Shown: positions 17,937 through 26,254 of the stretch, in pieces
How positions within the stretch are numbered: position 1 is the first letter of the stretch
How the letters are laid out: every line of letters begins with the position of its first letter
Source of the DNA: Hellea sp.
GTDB taxonomy: Bacteria > Pseudomonadota > Alphaproteobacteria > Caulobacterales > Maricaulaceae
DNA: 64,000 bases
Assembly (NCBI GenBank): GCA_028224375.1
Contig: JAOIVW010000013.1
Location: 23,397 to 87,396 of the forward strand
Direction of reading: 5' to 3'
Program-made: the position numbers and the translations under genes
The notes under the pieces: generated by a model
Database searches by the model: none
Seen by the model: the letters and a program-made list of their open reading frames with translations, nothing else
Told to the model about the DNA's origin: nothing

Positions 17937-18572
17937 TCAGATTACAGCAGCCAGCTCGTTTTCAAATTGCTTTGGTACCGGATGAACAATTTTTAAAAGC
18001 TCATCTCTTCGATAAGCCATTGAACCGCCATCCCCGTAACTGGGGCGCGAATTTTGGTGGCCCATTAACAGGCAACGCAGGCCGTAATCCCAACCAGCCT
18101 CCAACATTCTTTTTTCAAACGAGTGCCTGAACGAGTATATTCGATGGTCTTTGCTAGGAAATAACTCTCGGATTCTGAAAGCCTTCATAAGTAATGCTGA
18201 GAGAAGGTTTCCTTTATCCATATAATTTGGAAAACCATTTGGGGCACGTTTCATGGCCTCCAGTGATACGCCGACTATTGGCACTTCACGCACCGAAGCC
18301 TTCGATTTCAACTGACGAACATTTTGTGGACGAATACGCAAGTGTGGGACGTCACTATCAAGCACGATATTTTCGGATATGAGATTTGACAATTCGCTCT
18401 GTCGGCAGCCCGTTTCTATCATGGCATAAACAAGCAGAATGGCTTCCGCATTCAAGCCTTTGAAAATTGTTGAGTTTAGAAATCTGGATTGGACCCAATC
18501 ATCCTCAAAATGCGGAATATCCTTTAGCTTGTGCTTTGCAAAACTTAGATTACGGAAAGGGTTCTCCCTCAT
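17937..18572 (-). pseudogene. Tyrosine recombinase, N-terminally deleted (left paralog)
   Basis: This frame is only the catalytic half of a tyrosine recombinase. It has the first Arg box (ETGCRQSELSNL), an Arg-His box in a YxxR form (IYSFRHSFEKRML), and LLMGHQNSRPSYGDGG with the likely catalytic Tyr. A stop codon lies three codons before the ATG. In another frame just upstream (about 18580-18640), DQNRYLQLRNDGTR resembles a recombinase N-terminus, so most of the core-binding domain seems deleted. It is a close paralog of the recombinase at the right window end, in the same orientation. Confidence 0.75.
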
Positions 18573-19061
18573 CTCGTCCCGTCATTTCGAAGCTGAAGAT
18601 ATCTGTTTTGATCGCGCAAAACAGGCGATGTAGGTGCGTTTATTACACTGATTGTTACACAAAATTGAAGAGCGGACCGATATAAAGCGAATTGGTGACT
18701 GAAAACAATTTTTTCCAGTTACTTATACATTTCATAAGGGAATATTTGGTGCGGCCGAGAAGTCGCATATTTCTCTTTAATATTGAATGAATACAACAAC
18801 TTACGAACTTCGTCAACGAAATTTGTAGGTCAAAATGTGGGTAATTTGTAGGTCAATTTCTCAGCCGCGTCGATATCGACGCTCCTTTACCCCACCAATC
18901 CAAAAGCTTACTTTCTTATTCAAATCAGCTCTTGCCACAAAACAGGAGTATTCGTTGAGTTAAAGTCTAAGGACTGGGATAGACTCGGCGTGAACACGGC
19001 AGCCCGTTTTTTTCAGGACAGATTAAAAAATGTTATTTCGGTAAATTGCGAAATTAAAATT
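18573..19061. other. Intergenic region with direct repeats and a 16-bp palindrome
   Basis: Apart from a short recombinase N-terminal remnant near 18580-18640 I see no gene here. Two perfect 14-base direct repeats AATTTGTAGGTCAA lie at 18820-18833 and 18843-18856, 23 bases apart. The perfect palindrome GCGTCGATATCGACGC follows at 18867-18882. Repeats of this sort occur at IS21-family ends and as recombinase or repressor sites; I cannot decide between these. Confidence 0.5.
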
Positions 19062-21059
19062 TCACGAAATGTTCAGAGTGCCATTCTCACGCGTAGAGAA
19101 ATGGCCTACCTGCATTTTTGGATCAAGTTTAGGTGACGGTATGGATGTTGCAAAAATGACCTGATGAGCTGGCCTAGCTTCCTCTGAGATACCTACAATC
19201 AGGTCTTGCAAATTATGAACCCGCTCAGGTTCCATACCTTTGTCTTCTAAGGAATCGAGTAATATCAGACGTGGATGGCGAAATTGCGGATCCTTTAAAG
19301 ATGCCGCGAACAAACCAATGAGGAAAGCACTCCGGAGATACGCTGTCGAACTCGCTGAAAAATACGTAGCATCATCAACCGTTATTCTATTTCCTGCAAA
19401 AGAAAAATTTACCATTTTGGGGTTTTGAAAGGAATCTTGCCGCTCTAGGTCATTTTTTAGAAGCTCAATAACATTTGCTTCGACCATATTATGTGCTTGC
19501 TGCGTTCGTTTTGCTTGTCTAGCCAACAAGGCTTCGAGCCTATCTTTAAACTCTTGAATACTTTTTGCGAGGTCGGCTTTTTTGTCAGCGAGCTCATCCA
19601 CCCTCTGCGCCATTTTTAACTGCCGGTCAGCATCAGCTATTTCTCTCTCGATATAGCCGAGTTTACGAAACATTTCTCGTATCTGCTTTTGGGCATTTGT
19701 TGTTGGCAAAGCTGTTACAGACCGGTATTCCGTCGCTGCTTCTTCCCAAGACTTACGTGATTTCGCTAACGCTTGTTCAGCAAGCTCAAACCTATCTTGA
19801 CGTGCCTCCTGAAGAAGTTTGGATTGCTTGAGTTGAATGCTTGCTTCGTTGATTAGAGCAACCAGTCTATTTTCAGCTCGCTCGGACACGCTCTCCTTAC
19901 ATAGCGGACAAGTAACTTGTGAAACATCAGGTCTTTCGCTTCTGACTGGTATTGTGTCCGTATCTGACATCTCGTCGCTGAGCTTATCAATTTTGTCTTC
20001 TGTAATATGTGAAATTGGAACGTAACACGCAGGACAAGCAGAGAACAAAATGCTTTCAATGTGTTCAGAAACATCCCGTGCTTCTTGTAACTCGGTAAGT
20101 CGGCTTTCCAAGGAGCCTATATACTGTTCTGAGTCTGATATTGAGAACTGGAGAGCCGCCAAAGTTTTTTCATCTTTGGCAATCTGCGCTTGAAGGATTT
20201 GGACGCGCTTTGAGGCTTCTGTTTGAGCAGCGATGGTCAACTCATCATCGCCAGATTCGGCATTTGGATTGGTTTCTGTATTAGATATTTGACGGAGTAG
20301 ATTCTCCCGTTGTGTCTCCAGTTTTTTCCTTGCCGCCAAAGCCCACTCAGTGCTGACTACTTCTTGGTCAGTAGAATTTAGGATGGCTCTTAGGGACCTT
20401 AATTCTGAGGTGGCGTCCTTTAGTGAGGCTTCTTCACCTCGAATTTTTTGCCTGGCACCATATATTTCGTTGCTGTATGCGCCAATCACAAGTGACCCTA
20501 CAGCTTCACGTACATCTCTTCTGTCGAAAGAATCGCTTTTGAACAGATCTTCTACAGGGCTTAATTGATCGGCATACACCAGTCTTAATAATTGATGTAC
20601 GGTGATAGTTCCTGTGTCGTCGGTTGTCGCCTCCGGAATATTAAGCAATCGAAACAGGGCTTGAGAAAAAGATTCCTTATTTTTGGACCGACTGTAGGGA
20701 TAGCGAATCCAATCACTAGAGGGCGCCAAGTCAGCTAATTTCAAAGGTCCGCCAAAAATTGACATCGCACTTTGGGCTGTTTCCGAAATTTCACGGCGCA
20801 AAGTTGCTAGCTTTCCATTTAAACTAACCTCGAGCCAAACGTCATCACATAGGAGAGCTTTATCGCTCCAAGCACGTAAATCTCCCCCAAGGGCGTAATA
20901 TATGAAGTTCAAAATTGTCGATTTACCGGAAGAGTTTTCTCCAATCAGGACATTTACTCCTTGATGAAAAGCTTCATCGTAAGCGACATTTGCACCACGG
21001 GTGACTTTTAGACGCTTTACTATGAGAGTGGGATCAAAAATTGGTCTAGCGATCGTCAT
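19062..21059 (-). CDS. ABC-type (SMC/Rad50-like) ATPase of an ABC-three-component-like system
   Basis: A Walker A motif (GENSSGKST, residues 40-48) is followed by a long coiled coil. Two CxxC motifs near its middle (CPACYVP, CPLCKES) could form a zinc hook as in Rad50. The C-terminal ATPase half has a Walker-B-like strand (PRLILLDSLEDKGM) and an H-motif region. Such ATPases power nucleoprotein-sensing conflict systems. It overlaps the next upstream gene by 14 bases, and the three upstream genes fit the other components of ABC-3C systems. The sensed target and output are unknown. Confidence 0.8.
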   Translation of the reverse strand: MTIARPIFDPTLIVKRLKVTRGANVAYDEAFHQGVNVLIGENSSGKSTILNFIYYALGGDLRAWSDKALLCDDVWLEVSLNGKLATLRREISETAQSAMSIFGGPLKLADLAPSSDWIRYPYSRSKNKESFSQALFRLLNIPEATTDDTGTITVHQLLRLVYADQLSPVEDLFKSDSFDRRDVREAVGSLVIGAYSNEIYGARQKIRGEEASLKDATSELRSLRAILNSTDQEVVSTEWALAARKKLETQRENLLRQISNTETNPNAESGDDELTIAAQTEASKRVQILQAQIAKDEKTLAALQFSISDSEQYIGSLESRLTELQEARDVSEHIESILFSACPACYVPISHITEDKIDKLSDEMSDTDTIPVRSERPDVSQVTCPLCKESVSERAENRLVALINEASIQLKQSKLLQEARQDRFELAEQALAKSRKSWEEAATEYRSVTALPTTNAQKQIREMFRKLGYIEREIADADRQLKMAQRVDELADKKADLAKSIQEFKDRLEALLARQAKRTQQAHNMVEANVIELLKNDLERQDSFQNPKMVNFSFAGNRITVDDATYFSASSTAYLRSAFLIGLFAASLKDPQFRHPRLILLDSLEDKGMEPERVHNLQDLIVGISEEARPAHQVIFATSIPSPKLDPKMQVGHFSTRENGTLNIS

Positions 21060-21567
21060 ATCGAAAATCCATTAATCCCGAACGGTCTTTCAACCCTCCT
21101 TTTCCCAGTAGCTTGTAGGACGTCAAGATTGACCTCTGGACTGCCATGAGCATTGGTCTAGCTTGTAAACTTAAAATGCAGCTTTCCTTAAGCGAAGAAG
21201 GAATTGCGTCAATTTGAGGTGCGATCCATCCCTGTGAGAATTGTTCACCATTAATATAACCAGCCTTCGCTAAAGTCGAAAAAGCGGCCTCTTGAGTGGA
21301 TTCCATTCTATTGAAAAGAGTGACTTCATCCGGCAAAAGACCGTACCGTGAAATCTGAATTTCGTTAATAGCAAGACGTCTAATCTTCATATCGCCACGC
21401 TGGCCCTTGAAATTTTTGAGAGACTCGGGAAACGCTAGATAGAAGTCAGCGATTCGGAGTCTGTCCTGCTCAACTTTTTCTACCTCTGGAAGGCCCAAAA
21501 AAATCCGTAAATAACGATGGATTGTATGATAAGCGTCGAAAGCGCCTTCGTAAGTAAGATCAGCCAT
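21046..21567 (-). CDS. ABC-three-component system middle component (putative)
   Basis: This 173-residue protein begins with AYHTIHRYLRIF and continues with RIADFYLAFP. This resembles the middle components of ABC-3C systems, which bridge ATPase and effector. The C-terminal half is helical with a winged-helix-like middle (STLAKAGYINGEQFSQGWI). It overlaps the genes on both sides (14 and 8 bases), so it is translationally coupled to the ATPase. The family call is from memory of the pattern and the gene order. Confidence 0.6.
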   Translation of the reverse strand: MADLTYEGAFDAYHTIHRYLRIFLGLPEVEKVEQDRLRIADFYLAFPESLKNFKGQRGDMKIRRLAINEIQISRYGLLPDEVTLFNRMESTQEAAFSTLAKAGYINGEQFSQGWIAPQIDAIPSSLKESCILSLQARPMLMAVQRSILTSYKLLGKGGLKDRSGLMDFRYDDR

Positions 21568-22117
21568 GATGCCACTTCACAAAACACTGTTCAGCTAGCC
21601 AGTAAAGCATCCCAAAAACTGCTTCATCGTCTAAATGAAATACGTCGGTATAGCACTCGTCAACAATTGACTTAACAATTTCCGTATGAATCCTCATATT
21701 TGCTTGAGCCTCGGTCAACGACGGTAAGTCAGGATATATCGTTTTATTAAATGCCATTCGCACACGAGTTAAATAATGCACAAAAATTTCCTGAGCGCTC
21801 GCGAACATGGTGTACCTTGACAAAAGCTTTGCAAAAGCTTCTTTCTGCTCAATTGCATCAAGGTATGCGTGGCCTAGGCCCGCTTTTTTCAGCTTACTTT
21901 CCAATCCTTCGATCCCGTCCGTTGACTGCCTTTGATGGTAGCGAGCGAGTTCAGATATTGTCTCTTTGGTGAACACTTCGGCAGCAGACTCCGCTTTGAG
22001 TTTTTCGAGCAATGCCTGTATCTTTGACGGTGTAGAATTGTAAACAGTCGTAATCTTATCGCGAGCAACCATATCGTTGCCAGCATTAGCTTTCCTTTGA
22101 TCAACCACAGACTTCAA
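21560..22117 (-). CDS. ABC-three-component system C-terminal component (putative)
   Basis: The first 23 residues carry a tag (VVDQRKANAGNDMVARDKIT) that is nearly repeated at the C-terminus of the upstream membrane protein. A helical linker follows, then a C-terminal helical domain ending YWLAEQCFVKWHHG, which resembles the C-terminal domains of ABC-3C partner proteins. The start is a TTG at 22117, next to the upstream stop (TAAGATTG). A GTG two codons further could also serve. Coupled translation with the upstream gene is likely. Confidence 0.6.
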   Translation of the reverse strand: MKSVVDQRKANAGNDMVARDKITTVYNSTPSKIQALLEKLKAESAAEVFTKETISELARYHQRQSTDGIEGLESKLKKAGLGHAYLDAIEQKEAFAKLLSRYTMFASAQEIFVHYLTRVRMAFNKTIYPDLPSLTEAQANMRIHTEIVKSIVDECYTDVFHLDDEAVFGMLYWLAEQCFVKWHHG

Positions 22118-22119
22118 TC

Positions 22120-22308
22120 TTATCTTTTAGTCGTGATTTTGTCGCGTCCTACAATATCTCCGTCTGCATTGGCCTTGCTTTGATCAACCACAGAGCCCCG
22201 ACCAACTACGGACTTCTTCTGTATGAAACGCAATCCGAAACCCGCAATGATTGCGGTGACTATGCCGCCACCAAGCAACAACCAAGTGTCGATTGAAACG
22301 TCTCCCAT
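22120..22308 (-). CDS. Small single-pass membrane protein with a repeated tag motif
   Basis: From the ATG at 22308 (GGGGGAAAT ribosome-site region just upstream) this is a 62-residue protein. It has one membrane helix (TWLLLGGGIVTAIIAGFGLRFI) and ends in the tag VVDQSKANADGDIVGRDKITT. The same tag opens the next gene. The track's longer frame from 22416 adds Cys/Lys-rich residues that look noncoding. It is probably the membrane part of the ABC-three-component operon. Confidence 0.6.
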   Translation of the reverse strand: MGDVSIDTWLLLGGGIVTAIIAGFGLRFIQKKSVVGRGSVVDQSKANADGDIVGRDKITTKR

Positions 22309-22432
22309 ATTTCCCCCAGCGATTCTTACAGTGTGTACGATTTTCCTGCAACCGTAGTGATAGTAACACCTTTTTTGCTTTCTGTCTAGACAAGCCATCC
22401 AAGTAACGTCAGGCATTATTTTCTAGTGGTGA

Positions 22433-22612
22433 CTAGCCATACTTGTTTGTTAAATGAGTCTCTATTCTCGACTTGCGTTTTTGACGACTTTCAAGCTCCC
22501 GTTCGAGACGCTCAAAAAGAGGCCAAGCTTCATCGCCATAGCGGTCAATCAGCCAAGCAAGAAGGCTTAGCCCCTCTTCGATGTCCTTTTCTGTAATTGG
22601 TGAGGTTACCAT
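22433..22612 (-). CDS. Small conserved-looking protein at the end of the conjugation module
   Basis: This gene is too short for the ORF track. Translation gives 59 residues starting MVTSPITEKDIEEGLSLLAW and ending in a charged helix (LFERLERELESRQKRK). It lies 9 bases downstream of the DUF736 gene on the same strand and is probably in the same transcript. The amphipathic, charged composition looks like a real cytoplasmic protein. Function unknown. Confidence 0.6.
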   Translation of the reverse strand: MVTSPITEKDIEEGLSLLAWLIDRYGDEAWPLFERLERELESRQKRKSRIETHLTNKYG

Positions 22613-22621
22613 ACGAACGCG

Positions 22622-22939
22622 TTAAGCAGCGTCACGCTTCGAACGTGACCAAACAAGGTCCGCTTCGCCATCCTTTTCGAACAGCGCCGCCCAAATCGGC
22701 GCTACAAAGCTCGGGTCGTCCAAATAGACAGAGATGTAGGGCTGCCCATCTTCGCCCTGCGCAACGGCATGCCGCGCAAACCCAAGATCGCATTCATCCG
22801 ATTTAACAAAGAAATCAGGACTGCCCTCACCCTTCTTATTTTCATTTTTCACCAGACTGACTTTCCGGTTCATTGTGAGAGTTGAGATGTAGCCATCGAA
22901 GCCGTTTTCAGTCGTCTTAAATTGTCCAATAGTAGGCAT
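22622..22939 (-). CDS. DUF736 family protein (copy 1)
   Basis: The ATG at 22939 follows a GAAAGGAAGAAC ribosome site and gives 105 residues. It has the DUF736 pattern: opening MPTIGQFKTTENGFDGYIST, central PDFFVKSDECDLGFA, and a closing YISVYLDDPSFVAPIWAALF. DUF736 proteins are small, of unknown function and typical of conjugative elements of alpha- and gammaproteobacteria. The track's N-terminal extension to 23026 is not supported. A second copy lies at the other side of the element (41717-42043). Confidence 0.85.
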   Translation of the reverse strand: MPTIGQFKTTENGFDGYISTLTMNRKVSLVKNENKKGEGSPDFFVKSDECDLGFARHAVAQGEDGQPYISVYLDDPSFVAPIWAALFEKDGEADLVWSRSKRDAA

Positions 22940-22976
22940 TGTTCTTCCTTTCGGGATTAGAGGATGTTTTGAAGGA

Positions 22977-23225
22977 TTATGTTTTGACAGTGGTTTTGAG
23001 GGCTTTTCGGGCTCGCTTAAAACCATTGTCCGTTGCTAGAAACCCGGCAATCATAGACGGAACAAGTTCGGCAGGCTTGACCGCCTCTCCATAACTCTCG
23101 CCATAAATGCGGGCATAATCTTCCAGCATCTGGTGAATGTCGGGGTCCAAAGTGACCGATAACTTCACAGGTGTCAGATCAGGCAGCTTCCCTATCCGTA
23201 AGGCAGGTTGGTTTTGTTTTGGCAT
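22977..23225 (-). CDS. DUF2274 family protein
   Basis: This 82-residue protein has the family pattern (LRIGKLPDLTPVKLSVTLDPDIHQMLEDYARIY). The early part looks like a ribbon-helix-helix or small DNA-binding fold. It is the usual gene right after trbI in Trb-type elements, and here its start overlaps the trbI stop by one base. Function unknown; an accessory or regulatory role is inferred from position. Confidence 0.85.
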   Translation of the reverse strand: MPKQNQPALRIGKLPDLTPVKLSVTLDPDIHQMLEDYARIYGESYGEAVKPAELVPSMIAGFLATDNGFKRARKALKTTVKT

Positions 23226-24502
23226 TACAGGCCTCCATTTGTTGAAATGTATGGGGTCAGAACAAGGTCCCTATTGACAATCACGCCAAGTCGCCATCCT
23301 GGGCGAACACGCAAGGTCGGCTTACGAGAAAGCGCACGCGTAACAACCCGCTGGCCGGCTTGATTAAACGTATCTTGCCCTCCGGAGCGAATGGCTTCCG
23401 CAATCCGGTCTTCCTCGTCCGTGCCCAGCTCAGCTCCAATTGCGAGAACGGACGAGAGAAGAGCGGCCTTGAAGAGACCGCCCGTATGTCGATCAACACT
23501 GTCTCGTAACCCCGCCTGCCCCGATAAATCGACACCGGGCAAGCTCTCTATGACTAGCGATGAACCATCGGGCCGGATCAGCCGGTTCCAGACAACAAGG
23601 GCGCGAGATTGGCCATCATCAATATCACTATCGTAACTGCCGATCAGTCTCGTGCCTTGCGGCAGCAGTAAATGCCGACCCGTTGGCGTATCATAAACAT
23701 TTTCGGTGACCTGCGCGATGACCTGTCCCGGCAAATCTGAATTCAGACCCGTCACAAGGCTTGCAGGTATGATCGTGCCTGCCATAACCTGATAAGGCGA
23801 TATCGGCGTTCTCAGGCTGTGAGGATTGTAAATTTCCGCATCATTCAAATCCGACGAAAAGGGATTTTCTCCATCAGCTAAAATATGATTTGCTCCGCCC
23901 TGCGCGGAAGGTTGGGGTATGACCCCGCTACCGCCTTGGCCAAATAGAGCCGCCAATGCTGCGACACCGGGATCAGAAAAGGTTGATGCGGCAGGTTCGA
24001 CGGAGCTTGCAGCGTCTCCACCGCCATCATTGGCAATGAAAAATAACTTCGAGGTTCGTGCTGTGGGCGCGTTATGTGAAGTCCCGGTGGCTCCGCCCCC
24101 ATAGGTTGAAGCCGGAGCCGGAGCGTATGAAGGCGGCGGCTGATATCGAAAGGGGTTGTCCGTTGGGATGGCCTTTGGCTTTCCGTAAAGGCCAGCACCA
24201 ATATCTCCGGGCAAAGGAGGACCAAGAATACCAAACTGCGGAACCGGCTCAATCTCGCTGTAGTCTTCAGGAAGACCGTTCAAAGCATCAGGCAGCGTTT
24301 TGCTGGTGGTGTTATAAAGCTCTTGCTGCTGAACCGTTTCAGTGTCCGGTGAGCGCAAGGCAAACCCCGCCGCAAGTAGAATAACTAGTGCCGACCCACC
24401 TAGTAATCCGCCCAGCATACGTTTGTTAAATCGCTTGGCTGATGGCGGACTACCTTTGATTTGCAACGCGGCAGATTTCTTTTGCTCGTTCGCCCCATTC
24501 AT
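23225..24502 (-). CDS. trbI: Conjugal transfer protein TrbI (VirB10 family)
   Basis: TrbI spans both membranes and transmits energy to the outer-membrane core complex. An N-terminal cytoplasmic segment is followed by a helix (GLLGGSALVILLAAGFAL), a Pro-rich periplasmic region, and the VirB10 C-terminal domain (MAGTIIPASLVTGLNSDLPGQVIAQVTENVYDT; LLPQGTRLIGSYDS). At 425 residues it is normal. It overlaps trbG by four bases. Confidence 0.95.
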   Translation of the reverse strand: MNGANEQKKSAALQIKGSPPSAKRFNKRMLGGLLGGSALVILLAAGFALRSPDTETVQQQELYNTTSKTLPDALNGLPEDYSEIEPVPQFGILGPPLPGDIGAGLYGKPKAIPTDNPFRYQPPPSYAPAPASTYGGGATGTSHNAPTARTSKLFFIANDGGGDAASSVEPAASTFSDPGVAALAALFGQGGSGVIPQPSAQGGANHILADGENPFSSDLNDAEIYNPHSLRTPISPYQVMAGTIIPASLVTGLNSDLPGQVIAQVTENVYDTPTGRHLLLPQGTRLIGSYDSDIDDGQSRALVVWNRLIRPDGSSLVIESLPGVDLSGQAGLRDSVDRHTGGLFKAALLSSVLAIGAELGTDEEDRIAEAIRSGGQDTFNQAGQRVVTRALSRKPTLRVRPGWRLGVIVNRDLVLTPYISTNGGL

Positions 24503-25533
24503 GACGAAATCCGGTCGATGCGAACAACTTGCTGGTCCTTTTCGCCTAAACGAAGTTCAGCGCGCGCAAAGAGACGGTCCACAAAATAATATCGGCCTTT
24601 CACCCGGTAGTTGACGAGTTGAGTTTCACCTTCGGTGCTAACGACGAATAGAGGCGGCGCTTCGCCTTGATCTATCCGTTCCGGAAATTGAATATAGACT
24701 TTTCGTCCATCATCGAAAGCGCGGAGCGGACGCCAATGCGGCGTATCGCCCTCAATCTTATACCGGAACTTCAAGGCGTCCACCGAAAGGCCCGCTGGAA
24801 CAGATTGCACAAGTTCTGAAGCATTCGAAGTCAGGCTTGATGATCCTTTCCTTTTGGATGTTTTTGTCCCTGACAAACTCGCAAAGCTATTTTGCGGATA
24901 ACGCCACGACACTGCCGCCATATAAGTCTCACGGTAAGATGTCAGCTCCGCGTGATAAACCCGCTGGGACGTGGTGATAATAAGGTTGGTCGTCAGGCCA
25001 CTTTTAATCGGCTTCACCAAAATATGGACCTGCTCGCGGTCGCCCTCGCCCGAAAGCGTATCACCCAAAATCCAATTTTCAGTATCGCCCGCTGAAACCG
25101 AGATGAGCCGTTCGCCGGACCCAAGCGCAATATCTGTCACCTGTTCGGGAGCCGTGAAGACTTGATACAACGCCCCTTTCGCGAAGGGGTAAATCTGTAT
25201 CGCATTTACATAAGCGTCCGGATTAGGACCGACCTTTGCGCCCGCATTTGCGGCATCAATAACCTCGTGCGGCTTGCCGTCAAAACGTCTGCTCGGAATA
25301 TACCGTTCACGCAGTTTGAGTTGTCCCGGCATTGGAACCGCAGTGAAACGCTCCACGATCACCGTCTCCGGTGTTGCATCTAAATCCGCGAGTTTAGTTT
25401 CCTCGGGCTGAATGATAGCGGGCTCAAACACCATATCATCCAATTTGAAATCGGGCATGGTCAATTTCGATAAATGCGAGCATCCGCTTAGGGCAGCTGA
25501 TGACAAGATTAGGGTTAAGGCGAGTGCTCTCAT
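24499..25533 (-). CDS. trbG: Conjugal transfer protein TrbG (VirB9 family)
   Basis: TrbG is an outer-membrane core component. It begins with a lipoprotein-type signal (LILSSAALSGCSHL). It then has the VirB9 pattern (YPFAKGALYQVFTAPEQVTDIALGSGE; HILVKPIKSGLTTNLIITTSQRVYHAEL) and the C-terminal VirB9 domain (GRKVYIQFP; YFVDRLFARAELRLGE). At 344 residues it is full length. It overlaps trbI and trbF by four bases each. Confidence 0.95.
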   Translation of the reverse strand: MRALALTLILSSAALSGCSHLSKLTMPDFKLDDMVFEPAIIQPEETKLADLDATPETVIVERFTAVPMPGQLKLRERYIPSRRFDGKPHEVIDAANAGAKVGPNPDAYVNAIQIYPFAKGALYQVFTAPEQVTDIALGSGERLISVSAGDTENWILGDTLSGEGDREQVHILVKPIKSGLTTNLIITTSQRVYHAELTSYRETYMAAVSWRYPQNSFASLSGTKTSKRKGSSSLTSNASELVQSVPAGLSVDALKFRYKIEGDTPHWRPLRAFDDGRKVYIQFPERIDQGEAPPLFVVSTEGETQLVNYRVKGRYYFVDRLFARAELRLGEKDQQVVRIDRISS

Positions 25534-26243
25534 GGCGTGCCTCCTTCTGTTTGGGTTGAAGTAGAACGGTCCTGCGACCAGTTGATGGAATGGACGTAGA
25601 GGCCCAATGGGTTGCGCTGGAGCGTTTCCTCGTCACGCGGCGGATCGACCACAACACTCAGCTGCGCCGTGTAGGAAGACGTGCGCTGCTTGACGCTCGT
25701 CCGAAACTCGGTTTCTCGCCAGCGGACTTCAAAGGTCGAATCCGAAGACCGAACAACGCTCTCAATATCAATTGAGACAGACCGTACGCCAACTTCGGCA
25801 AAAGGGTCATGAGCTGCGGCGTAGTCCGACAAGGTGACTGCCGCTCGGCTGGTCGCGAAGTCATAGGCATCTAGCCAATTCTGCCGCACCACGACGGGAT
25901 CGGAGGATATACCGCGCGTTTTGCGAATGAAGTCCGCAAGCTGAAACGCGATTTGAGCATCGGACGGAACATAGTTTTTTACAGTCGGCGTCACGCTTCG
26001 GACCTCGCCTGTTGTATCGATTTCCACGACATAAGGCGTCACGAGGCTTTGTGTCGCTTGCCACAACATACCGCCTGCCAGCACAGCCGAGACGCCAATT
26101 GATGTAAGCGTCGCTAACCGCCAGTTTTTAGCTTGCACCCTGGCCGAGCCGATACGCTCATCCCAGACCTGCGCAGCTTTTTGATAGGGTGTTGTCGCGA
26201 CAGGTGTTTGCCCATACGCATTTTGTTGTCTTTTCCAGACCAT
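25530..26243 (-). CDS. trbF: Conjugal transfer protein TrbF (VirB8 family)
   Basis: TrbF is the inner-membrane VirB8-type scaffold. Residues about 38-58 form the membrane helix (LATLTSIGVSAVLAGGMLWQA). The periplasmic NTF2-like domain follows (IAFQLADFIRKTRGISSDPVVVRQNWLDAYDFAT; WRETEFRT). At 237 residues it is normal. The reading frame overlaps trbG by four bases and begins 12 bases after trbL. Confidence 0.93.
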   Translation of the reverse strand: MVWKRQQNAYGQTPVATTPYQKAAQVWDERIGSARVQAKNWRLATLTSIGVSAVLAGGMLWQATQSLVTPYVVEIDTTGEVRSVTPTVKNYVPSDAQIAFQLADFIRKTRGISSDPVVVRQNWLDAYDFATSRAAVTLSDYAAAHDPFAEVGVRSVSIDIESVVRSSDSTFEVRWRETEFRTSVKQRTSSYTAQLSVVVDPPRDEETLQRNPLGLYVHSINWSQDRSTSTQTEGGTP

Positions 26244-26254
26244 TTTAGTCTCCT

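Noticed and set aside
22120-22416. 98-residue version of the small membrane protein
   Set aside because: The first 36 residues are Cys/Lys/Tyr-rich and look noncoding; the internal ATG has a good ribosome site.
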